A stretch of 64,000 nucleotides of DNA, taken from Phymatolithon calcareum. Lineage: Eukaryota > Rhodophyta > Florideophyceae > Hapalidiales. A program made the position numbers and the translations under genes. The stretch spans positions 806,001 to 870,000 of the forward strand of contig OZ345378.1 of assembly GCA_977006965.1 (NCBI GenBank). Reading direction: 5' to 3'. Below are positions 20,497 to 28,860 of this stretch, in pieces (the stretch's first letter is position 1; each line of letters starts with the position of its first letter). Under the pieces are notes generated by a model. The model searched no databases, was not told the DNA's origin, and saw only the letters and a program-made list of their open reading frames with translations.

Positions 20497-20973
20497 TGTA
20501 ACGACTTTATGTTACAATAGTTACACTTGTACTACAACTATGCTTGCTACGTAGCGCATTACAGTAAATGTTACACATGTACTGCAAAAGGCCACGTATG
20601 CAAATGCACGAGTGTTACAAGTGTCATTGCAAAGTTTCAATCATTCGCATTCCTATTGGTTAGTTTTAGATTCCATCACCCAATCGTCTAGTGGAATCTA
20701 AATAGGGCTTTTTATATGTAAAAAATAGGTTTAGTTTAGAATGGAAGATGCGACCATCGTCTATATAAGACGAACCAACGTCGCACTTTGCTAGAGAAGG
20801 CAAGACTAAAGCGGAGCAAACCACTCCGAGTAAAGTCAATGAGTGTCGCAAGGACAATAAGTCTAGTACCTCTTGACTAAGAAACAAAACTAAAACTTAA
20901 AAGTAAAGAAAAAATTCCATTCCAACATTTAAAAGTTCCAATAAAATTCCAACAAAATATCATAACGACAACA
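20497..20973 (+). repeat. Solo Ty3/gypsy LTR
   Basis: It aligns end to end with the gypsy LTR at 1800-2256, starting TGTAAC and ending ACAACA. TCAT flanks it on both sides (20493-20496 and 20974-20977), a 4-bp duplication. No internal region is present, so it is a solo LTR left by recombination. It is nested in the TIR transposon. Confidence 0.85.
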
Positions 20974-20994
20974 TCATAATAATAAGTCGTTATA

Positions 20995-21367
20995 CCAGGG
21001 GAATGTTAAGGGGGGGAGAAACGCAGACCCGGTGTCATATCACTTAGTAACATACATTCTAATAAAAACGAGGCGCGCGTTGTGCATAGCGATTTATGAG
21101 GATAACGCTGCATCAAAAATTGTCGCCAAAGCTTTGACGCCAACCTTAATTCTAGTTATTTCTTACCAAGAAACGAGTCGAGCAACGAGAGCTGCCGCTA
21201 CATTAGGAACTCCTAATGTTCCCATGATTTCCTTTTATTTCTCTGGTATTTCTATGATGCGATCTTCGCCCTAATGTTTCTTTTTCAAACGGGCTCGATA
21301 TATGATAATCTTGGAAAAGCGGTATGACACAGGGTCTGCGTTTCTCCCCCCCTTAACATTCCCCTGG
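20995..21367. mobile_element. MITE with 45-bp terminal inverted repeats
   Basis: The terminal repeats (20995-21039 and 21323-21367) begin CCAGGGGAATGTTAAGGGGG and match at 44 of 45 positions. TTATA lies on both sides as a 5-bp duplication. The 373-bp unit holds an 80-codon open frame without recognisable domains. The near-perfect ends suggest recent movement by a transposase encoded elsewhere. Confidence 0.85.
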
Positions 21368-21581
21368 TTATACTCATGCCATGAAGCTAATGCTGCGTCC
21401 ACGTTTCTGTCTACTGTACAATTCTGTCCATATTCTAATATCATAAGCACTTCGTTGTCGTAAGAATATCATAAGCCCGAAAGGGGCCCTCTACTTGGCG
21501 CGAGGGAGAGGGCAAAATCCCCTCTTTGAGGTAAAAAAGGGCCCATTTCGGGGAGGGGCCCTTTCGGGAGGGCCATCCCTA

Positions 21582-21666
21582 ATCGGAAGGCTGTGTTGGA
21601 GTTGGGAGAGCGCGCGCGCAGATCATCTGCGCGCGCGCTCTCCCAACTCCAACACAGCCTTCCGAT
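21582..21666. repeat. 85-bp near-perfect palindrome made by inverted duplication of LTR sequence
   Basis: The arms 21582-21623 and 21625-21666 are 42 bp each around one central C. The right arm is normal LTR sequence (as at about 13387-13428). The left arm is its reverse complement, inserted between the TIR transposon end and the resumed LTR. Confidence 0.9.
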
Positions 21667-21715
21667 ACAGGCGCTCGCTACCGCACGTACACGTCGTACT
21701 ACCTACTACAGATAT

Positions 21716-22639
21716 AGCACATCACACCGGAAGAGACTTTTTCTTTCCAGAACCCGAGCATATTTAAGTTACAGTGTGCATCAGACTAGAGTGAGAGGGC
21801 GTACTACATGCTTCAGGTGGTTTCTAGTGGAATCTAGAATGTTGGGTATTTGTCCATAAATGACTGAAGCCTCCCCGAAGATAGATGAATGAAAATTGGA
21901 ACATCGACAACAGCAACTCTCGACCTGATTGAGATGGCGTTTGTCAGAGGTACTTTCCAGTTGAATTGCCTGAATTTTTTGGCTACCTGAGTTGAAAGCC
22001 TATGAAGAGCCGCAAAGGTCCCTACGAAATGAAAACGTTCTGGCTCCATAGTTCATTCTCCAGGATTTAACACACAAATGTTCATTTAGAGAAGACATGT
22101 TTAGCCAATACGGAAGCTCACAGGTGTAATATTGATTTACCCTGAAACGGGTTTCTACCTCTGTGATGTGATGCCTCTCGTCTAAAACTACTGGCTGAAA
22201 GGTGATCGGAAGGCTACTTAAAATAGACATCCGATCATCTTCCAGCCATGGTTTCCCTGGAAGATGGACAATCGTGAGAATTCATTTTTCGGGACGTAAT
22301 CGCCGTCCTGATTTGCATGCAGCCACTGCCTGCAAAATTTTCGAAATGCTGCGTTGCCGGACAACGTTCGGGCTGGAAAAGAAAATTCGTTACAGGACGT
22401 TACGCCCCGTGACTTCAAGGCTTTGACAAAATTTTGAAGGTCTTTTTGAGTGGAACAGCTACAGTACACTTATTCATCCTGCCGTACCAATAGAATGACT
22501 GTAGATGAACTGGTATTCACATCCGGTCTCCCTGTTGACAGCCGTCAATGACGCCGTCCGCCAAATAGTGGACGCCCAACGCGACTGATCGCACGGTGGC
22601 ATCGGCGTCATTTTTGTGCTCGCAAGAATAACCACGGTT
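21716..22639. other. No clear gene between the copia element and the NLR fragment
   Basis: An 83-codon minus-strand frame (22218-22469) carries AAFRKFCRQW...VPKNEF. This loosely resembles QKFRKYRRHW...IRKEF in an 83-codon minus frame at 5052-5303. The likeness may be chance, and I assign no product. Confidence 0.3.
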
Positions 22640-22865
22640 TTTATTTCTTTAAAAAAAATAAAATCAACTTCATCCGGAATTCCACTGGGGGTTATCTGGA
22701 GCAACTCCTCTACTCTCGCGAGCTGGCGCGTCAGGCGATAAATTTCTCGGTGAGGAGGCGAAAGGTCTCTGGGAAATCGCGGACGTTGGCGATGCGGGTC
22801 GAGATGCTATTGGCGATAGTTCGGGCTTCTGCAATGAGGGCAAGACCGATTCCTGTGTCCTCCAT
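22640..22865 (-). pseudogene. Second N-terminal fragment of an NLR-like gene
   Basis: From the ATG at 22865 the frame reads MEDTGIGLALIAEARTIANS and then ISTRIANVRDFPETFRLLTE, a clear match to the N-terminus of the gene at 23493. A one-base shift near 22735 gives a stop. Similarity goes on in the next frame (RLTRQLARVEELLQITPSGI) to about 22660. It lies head to head with the complete gene, about 630 bp away, which suggests an inverted duplication followed by loss. Confidence 0.75.
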
Positions 22866-23492
22866 GTCGAGGTGGTTTAGACGGTGGCCTTAAGTTGGTG
22901 GGGAGAAGTGATGCAACAGGAAGATATAGACTACGTTTTTACTTTTGAGATTGTGTTAACGTGGGACATGTTTTAGCATGTCCGATTTTACAGTTGCTGG
23001 TGGTGCGCCATTTGCGCGCATGGAAATTTACTGTGCTGTAGATCAGCGTATATAACAAAACGGTTTTGACTACGATATCCCCGTGCTCTAAGACAGTGGT
23101 GGAGAATTCCACAGCAGGACGATCGGTCTTGCTGAAAATGTCACGTTCGCATGACATGCGTGTTTCAAGGGTTTCAAAGGGGAAACGCTTCAGACACTTG
23201 ACCTTAACTGTCAGCAGGGTGGGTGCCCTATTTCCAATTTTTCAACAGGTAAATACAGTTCCACTATTCCGCCGTATCTGAACACAGATTGCATCCCTAT
23301 TCCCCCCACCATGCTGTAGATGGTCAACGTGCCCATTTCCCGATCTCAAAATATTAATGCGTTTGTGTAACTACTTTTTCTGGGGTACAGTAGTGCATCT
23401 GACGAGATTCCATGTTAAAAAGTATCCCGATATCGACCTGCTCCATCAATACCTGTGCGCAATCTGAAGGCCACCGACTAATCCGCTTCGAC
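22866..23492 (+). promoter_or_regulatory. Shared upstream region between NLR fragment and NLR gene
   Basis: Both starts point outward from this stretch, so it may act as a bidirectional promoter. Directly before each ATG lies the conserved AAGGCCACCG.CTAA block. It is present in all three copies including the one at 7993, and is the only clear conserved element. Confidence 0.5.
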
Positions 23493-26400
23493 ATGGAGGG
23501 CACAGGATTCGGTCTTAGCATCATTGCAGAAGCCCGCACTATCGCCATTAGCATCTCGACCCGCATCGCCAACATCCGCGGTGCCCCAGAGACGTTTCGC
23601 ACCCTCACTAAGAACTTAAATCTCCTTACGCTCCAGCTCGCGACAGTGGAGGAAAATCTCCAGACGACCCCCGCTGTAATTCCGGATGAAGTTGCTGTCG
23701 CTGTCAAGGAGACATTGACGTCCGCCCGCGACACCCTCATTCGTTCCAAATTAACCGTGGAAGAAGTATGCTCGAAAGCTCTCCCTGTGAGCGACAGCGG
23801 CTCAAGGGCAAAGCTCAAGTCAATGTTTCGTCGAACATTCCGAGCCACAGCTATAAGCAACACGATGAAAGATCTCGACCCGCCTCTGGAAAAGGCCTCT
23901 TCCCAGCTCTTAGCCCTGATTTCAACGCTGGCGACAACATTGATAATTCAAAATGTCGTTGTGCCCAAGCTCGACACCTTGCTCATCTCTAGGAACGTGG
24001 AAGAAATATATCGCGTAGGAAAAAACACACCGGCACTTCCTCAAGGTGCAAAACTCAACTTTGTTGCAATGGATGCCGATGGAAAGCACTGTACGCCAGA
24101 AGGAATTTTGAAGCACTCGATTCTATCCTCCGAATCATCCGGTATAGTGACTGCAGCGGCTGGAGTAATTACGCCTGCACACGGAGTTGTCGGCATGGCC
24201 GGTGTTGGAAAGACTATTGCACTGCAGGGCCTTGCATTTCTCAGTGACATTCGCATCCGGTTTCCGGACGGGATTCAATATATTGCTCTCGGTCAACGGG
24301 CCTCATTGCCGACGGTAACAGGAGAAGTCGCGAAAATCATGCGCTTAACAGGGGCGAAGGCATCTGCCACTGCCGTGGAACGCTCGTCGTTGCTTCGGAA
24401 AGCTGTTGATTTTGCGGTCGAGTGGTTCAGAGGGAAAATCTGTCTGTTTCTTGTGGACGATCTGTGGCCTACGAAAGACTGCCAAACCGGTTTTTTGAGT
24501 GATCTTCGCCAGCTGTTGAGAAGCTGCTCGGAAAGCCGGATGGCCATATCCACCAGGAGTACTATCATTGCAGACGCTGCTGGGCACACCGTCGACTTTG
24601 CGCCACGAGCTCCACTCGGACCCGTGTCTGTGAGCATATTCATGATGCATGCGACACGAGATGCGACAAGGAAGGTGCCTCAAGAGTCCTGCGGCGAATT
24701 GAGGAAGAGTGTAGCAAGGATCCTTACGATATGCGCAGGACTGCCCATAGCGCTGGCAGTCACTGGCTCTACAGTTGCGCTGATGGCAAAAGAGCAAGGA
24801 GATTTTGAAGGTGCGTGTGACGCCTATGCTTCACAACTGGTGAAGCAAACAATCGTTGTTGGCGAGAAACAAGACCCAGAGGGCGGGAGCTTGAACGCAG
24901 GAATCTCCCTTAGCCTGAAAGCTCTTGAAGTACCATACGTAGAACTGAAGGAATCACACGATGTTGTCACCAAGCACACGATCTCCGATCTGTATGGAAG
25001 CCTCTGCGTCCTCAGAAACCAAAGTTGGATCCCTGTGTGCGTCCTAAGTGGAATGTGGATGGTTGATGATGATTTTGCGTTAGAGGTTGTCCGCCTTCTT
25101 AGCCGACTGAGTCTATGTAAGCTCTCTTTTCAACAAGCTGTCGAAGGAGCGGCAAAAGAAGGGGGTCTCATGCTTCATGATCTTCTGTTGGACTTTTGCA
25201 AAAGACATGCCGCAAAGTTGAAGACAAGCTCCCTATGGCATACGCAACTACTCAACGGATATCTGGAACCAGTAAGGAGCATATCTGAGGCTTCATTGTC
25301 CGCAGAGCACGGTGCTTCATTTGAGGATGCATTGCTGCAGTACACACCAAGACCGTGGTGGTCTCTCCGGGACGACGGTTACATGCATGCGAATCTGGCC
25401 AGACACTTGATATGTGCAAACTTGGGCATGGAGCTTGCCGCTCTTCTCTTGGACTCGCGTTGGACGCATACACGCGCTGAGATTGGTGGTATCTTGTCAC
25501 TCGAATCAGACTTTGAGTTTTTGTTGGCACTTGGCGGAGATAGTATTCCTCACACAGTCAGTCTTGACATTGAGGTGATTTGGAGAGCGATACAAGTCTC
25601 GTGGGGAAGAGTTTCAGAAGGAAAGCGATCGATTCTGTTGCAAATGTGCGGACGACTGCTCACTTTACGGACGGACAACGCCATTGTGGAGTCATACTTG
25701 AAGAGCATCGAAGCACACACACCAGTGCCGTACTTGCTGCCGGTGAACCCGTTTTATCCGCGCCCGCTCAGTGCGCAGGTAATGGAAATTCCAGTTGATG
25801 CCGAGTGCTGGGCAGTTGATTGTTCTCCTTGTGGACGTTTCATCGCAGCAGGAGCAAAAAATGTTATTGTGGTTGCAAATGCATTTACAGGTAACATATT
25901 GAAGCGCTTGAAAGGACACTCGGAAGATGTACTCGGTGTATCGTTTATTGCTGGATCGAAAAAACTTGCGTCTGCGTCAGAGGACGGATCGGTTGCTGTC
26001 TGGGAATGGGAGGCTTCAGCGTCGCCAGTGCGTGTACTCAGTGGACACAGCAAGTGGGTCCTCGGCCTTGCTATTAGCAACAACGGTGGAAAAATATTCT
26101 CGTGCTCTCATGATTGCACGTTGAGGATTTGGGACGCGAACACAGGCGCACAAATCGGAGAATTCCAACAGAAAACCGTTGTTGAATGTGTCGCTGTGTC
26201 TAATGACGACCAATTGGTTGCAATAGGTCTGGACGGTGGATCGTTGAAAGTTGTGGACAGTTGCACCGGTGATACTCTCTTCGAAGATACCAACGCGCAC
26301 AAAAACAATGTATTGTCTGTTGCATTCAATGCAAGGGACAAGCTGTTGGCAACCGGGTCAATGGACAACACAATTCGGGTATGGGACAGGACAACATGGA

Positions 26401-27506
26401 TGAGAATCGGCGAAGCCTTTCAAGGACACACACTCGGGGTGCTTTCAATTGCTTTCAGTCCAGACGGACAACAAATTGCATCTGCATCATATGATGGCAC
26501 TGTTCGCTTGTGGGATGCCACAACTGGAAGAAATGTATGGACATCCTCAGATATGACCGACTATGTGCCTTGCGTTGCTTTTGCTCCTGACGGGGAAAGA
26601 ATAATTTCCGGGGGTAGAGATGGTACTGTTCGCTTTTGGGATACAGGTCGTGAAGCGGAAGCAAATGAACTACAATATGCACGTTTAGCAGTTGTATTGA
26701 AAGTTGCAATAAGCGATAACGGGCTTCTTGTTGCGTCTGCATCGCAAGATGGAACCGTAAGTTTGTGGAACTCATGCACCGGCAAGCAAATTGGTCGTCC
26801 AATGCAAGGGCACACGAATTGGGTGCGAGACGTTGCATTCAGCCGTGACGGGCGTCAAGCGGTCTCCGGGTCGCGCGACGGAACAGTTCGGGTCTGGGAC
26901 ACGGAGACATTAGAACAGGTTGGGGATCCTCTGGAGCATGGAGTTGATGTGCGCTGTGTTTCCTTCAGCTCGGACAGTCTTCGGATTCTCTCAGGATGTG
27001 AGGACAAGACTATTCACATATGGGACGCAAAATCAAGGGTTCGGATTGGAGACACGCTAAAAGGACACACGGGACCTCTTCGGGGAGTATCGGAGAGCGC
27101 TGACGGATGCCACATTGTGTCGAAAGACACTGATGATATAGTCATATGGCGTCGAAATGAGCGAATTATCGTTTGGGAATCGAACCAACGACCGCGCGAT
27201 TCTGAAGGTGCAACATCGAGCAATCATGGCAGCGGCACAAGACACGAAATGACGCAAGAGGAAGCGGAGAGGACCATTCGCAGTTGCGGACTTGAGACAC
27301 CGTTTCTCTGGCCGAAATCTTTCCCCGCGTATACTGCAGAAGCGTACTGCCGCGGTAATTCTGTGTATTCGAATGTTCCAAGTGAAGGCACGCTGCTCGG
27401 GACTCTGCCATCATTTGTTTACGGCTGGCAGTACCATGAAGCAAGAAAGATGCTTGTTGCAGCATTTGGTAATGGGACAATAGGTATATGTAATTTGAAA
27501 ATGTGA
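23493..27506 (+). CDS. NLR-like protein: N-terminal helical domain, NB-ARC, WD40 propeller
   Basis: The product is 1337 residues. I start at the ATG at 23493 because the two paralogous fragments and their flanks agree there; the upstream in-frame ATG at 23412 lies in conserved 5' flank. Residues 1-180 form a helical domain shared with the fragments. NB-ARC follows with the P-loop GMAGVGKT (about 234), Walker B LFLVDDLW (about 320), a sensor-like AISTRS and GLPIAL (about 416). GGLMLHDLLLDFC (about 556) is a winged-helix MHD-like motif. From about 764 to 1223 there are about ten WD40 repeats, for example HTLGVLSIAFSPDGQQIAS...VRLWD, with one more WD-like strand at the end. This STAND architecture typically senses a ligand through the propeller and signals through the N-domain, as in Apaf-1 and fungal or plant immune receptors. 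An immune or cell-death role is inferred. Confidence 0.88.
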   Translation: MEGTGFGLSIIAEARTIAISISTRIANIRGAPETFRTLTKNLNLLTLQLATVEENLQTTPAVIPDEVAVAVKETLTSARDTLIRSKLTVEEVCSKALPVSDSGSRAKLKSMFRRTFRATAISNTMKDLDPPLEKASSQLLALISTLATTLIIQNVVVPKLDTLLISRNVEEIYRVGKNTPALPQGAKLNFVAMDADGKHCTPEGILKHSILSSESSGIVTAAAGVITPAHGVVGMAGVGKTIALQGLAFLSDIRIRFPDGIQYIALGQRASLPTVTGEVAKIMRLTGAKASATAVERSSLLRKAVDFAVEWFRGKICLFLVDDLWPTKDCQTGFLSDLRQLLRSCSESRMAISTRSTIIADAAGHTVDFAPRAPLGPVSVSIFMMHATRDATRKVPQESCGELRKSVARILTICAGLPIALAVTGSTVALMAKEQGDFEGACDAYASQLVKQTIVVGEKQDPEGGSLNAGISLSLKALEVPYVELKESHDVVTKHTISDLYGSLCVLRNQSWIPVCVLSGMWMVDDDFALEVVRLLSRLSLCKLSFQQAVEGAAKEGGLMLHDLLLDFCKRHAAKLKTSSLWHTQLLNGYLEPVRSISEASLSAEHGASFEDALLQYTPRPWWSLRDDGYMHANLARHLICANLGMELAALLLDSRWTHTRAEIGGILSLESDFEFLLALGGDSIPHTVSLDIEVIWRAIQVSWGRVSEGKRSILLQMCGRLLTLRTDNAIVESYLKSIEAHTPVPYLLPVNPFYPRPLSAQVMEIPVDAECWAVDCSPCGRFIAAGAKNVIVVANAFTGNILKRLKGHSEDVLGVSFIAGSKKLASASEDGSVAVWEWEASASPVRVLSGHSKWVLGLAISNNGGKIFSCSHDCTLRIWDANTGAQIGEFQQKTVVECVAVSNDDQLVAIGLDGGSLKVVDSCTGDTLFEDTNAHKNNVLSVAFNARDKLLATGSMDNTIRVWDRTTWMRIGEAFQGHTLGVLSIAFSPDGQQIASASYDGTVRLWDATTGRNVWTSSDMTDYVPCVAFAPDGERIISGGRDGTVRFWDTGREAEANELQYARLAVVLKVAISDNGLLVASASQDGTVSLWNSCTGKQIGRPMQGHTNWVRDVAFSRDGRQAVSGSRDGTVRVWDTETLEQVGDPLEHGVDVRCVSFSSDSLRILSGCEDKTIHIWDAKSRVRIGDTLKGHTGPLRGVSESADGCHIVSKDTDDIVIWRRNERIIVWESNQRPRDSEGATSSNHGSGTRHEMTQEEAERTIRSCGLETPFLWPKSFPAYTAEAYCRGNSVYSNVPSEGTLLGTLPSFVYGWQYHEARKMLVAAFGNGTIGICNLKM

Positions 27507-28860
27507 GACGGATACAGGTACAGTAAAGGCGGTTAATAGAAAACGGGGCCTCGTTTTCCATGAACGGCAAACGTTGCCACGGATAACATTTTTGTCCGTG
27601 GCAACATACTGGACGGGTACTGTATCATACAGCAAGTGGGGTATTCTACGATACGGCATAATATTTTATTATAAACTTTACTGTACAGCAGACCACAAGC
27701 ACCTAGGTGCTTATGGTCTAAAAGTTTGACGTTTTATTTTCCTTCGTTTCCCGCCATCTATTAACAGATCCACAGCTCAAACGAGCTCCAACTCTGCGAG
27801 GAAGCCGAAGAAATTTGAGCTTCAGTGCAGTGATCCCAATCCCACATGCGCCGCGAAGCTTCGCGTATGCCCCATTGTTGACACTCTCCTGCGTTGTTCA
27901 TATTCCAATGCATCCGATCAATAATAAGCCTTGCAAATGATGGTGCTCCTGACACGTTAATTCTGTTTCCAATTGAAAAATGAGGAAAACATAGCAATTT
28001 TCGTTGCTCTAATATCGCCATGGTCAGCTGGTCGCGTGACATTCCTTTGATGAGTTTTAAGACCGCTCTGGAGGGTCACTGGGTATGTTTCCACTGATGG
28101 TCAGGCCCTTCCTGCCCCTTGTACTGCGAAAGTCAACTAGAGCGCTTTGCTTTTACGAAGAACAAGGAGTCGTTTGTATAGACCAAATACAAGAGTGAGG
28201 ATCTATGAAATGCAGACCCGGTCACCAAACTAAGTTACGACAACGTTTGAGCCAATGCTGTAAATCCATTGGATTGATTATCGCTAATTTGGAGGAAGCA
28301 CAGATGACTAATCAGCTGATGTGTGAAGCAAGCTCTTTCGTAAAGACCACAGCCCACTGGCGCACGACGTGCGATTTTTCGCACATAACGGAGTTTACGT
28401 ACAGTAGATTACGCTCTTTTATCTGAGACTAGCCTCTAGCAAGTGCGCGTGCATATGAGGAAGCAAAATTATCAGCGCATTGCCACCGTCACACAATGTT
28501 CTGTTAGATTGCTTTTTTCCCTCATGAGCCTAGCAGCGCCTAGTTGGCCTACATCGTGGACCTTCGCCTCGAAAGGAGACGACACTTTACCTTTCTCCGC
28601 CTAAAAATCTACATGACGCCGAGTTGAGCATTGCAACCAAGCAACCAACGCAAGGCACTATTCCACAGCATGAAACCGCAAATCCTTCAAAAAGTTGCAA
28701 CATTCTCGCCACACTGCAGCCACTAATTGCACTCAACTGTGTTCCGTGCGGAATACTGTTCGTCCTCCCTCTTCCATCCATCCTTCCCTCTTCCAATAGG
28801 CCTAGTTTCAAAAATAAGGATATAATCCCTTACAATAAATATTCTTCCATTCTCTCCATT
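27507..28860. other. Intergenic, no clear gene
   Basis: A 93-codon minus frame (27761-28042) has no recognisable domain. A 30-bp palindrome lies at 27690-27719. TACTGTA/TACAGTA motifs occur at about 27518, 27616 and 27680. Confidence 0.4.
27690..27719. repeat. 30-bp palindrome downstream of the NLR gene
   Basis: AGACCACAAGCACC pairs with its inverse around TAGGTGCTTATGGTCT, with a single mismatched pair. It may be an RNA hairpin in the 3' UTR or a transposon footprint. Confidence 0.7.

Larger units (their letters stand above)
20282..21581. mobile_element. TIR DNA transposon (non-autonomous), itself interrupted
   Basis: The ends are inverted repeats of about 20 bp with one mismatch (TAGGGATGGC.CTCCCGAAA). 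The inner parts are GC-rich with many GGGGCCC/GGGCCC stretches that can fold back. Removing the two nested insertions leaves about 440 bp without coding capacity. It sits in the copia 3' LTR with an apparent 8-bp duplication, CATCTGCG, although the right copy lies beyond a 42-bp inverted segment. I cannot assign the superfamily. Confidence 0.7.
13195..21710 (+). mobile_element. Complete Ty1/copia LTR retrotransposon with an antisense accessory gene
   Basis: The 5' LTR (13195-13471) and 3' LTR (20085-21710, interrupted) are flanked by a perfect 5-bp duplication GATAT (13190-13194 and 21711-21715). The internal part has a primer-binding site at 13472, gag, protease, integrase, RT and RNase H in copia order, then a convergent minus-strand gene (18478-19674), then a polypurine tract at 20074-20084 directly against the 3' LTR. 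The two LTRs differ at about 5% of positions by eye, so the insertion is moderately old, and gag-pol carries stops and frameshifts. The GATAT duplications and tract position show that the antisense gene belongs to the element. Confidence 0.92.
20085..21710 (+). repeat. 3' LTR of the copia element, split by insertions
   Basis: The left part 20085-20281 and the right part 21624-21710 together match the 5' LTR. CATCTGCG is present on both sides of the break (20274-20281 and 21624-21631). The inserted unit is 20282-21623. The right part ends CTACTACA followed by the GATAT duplication. Confidence 0.85.

Noticed and set aside
23354-23863. A 169-codon minus frame at the start of the NLR gene
   Set aside because: It is a shadow of the conserved N-domain on the opposite strand.
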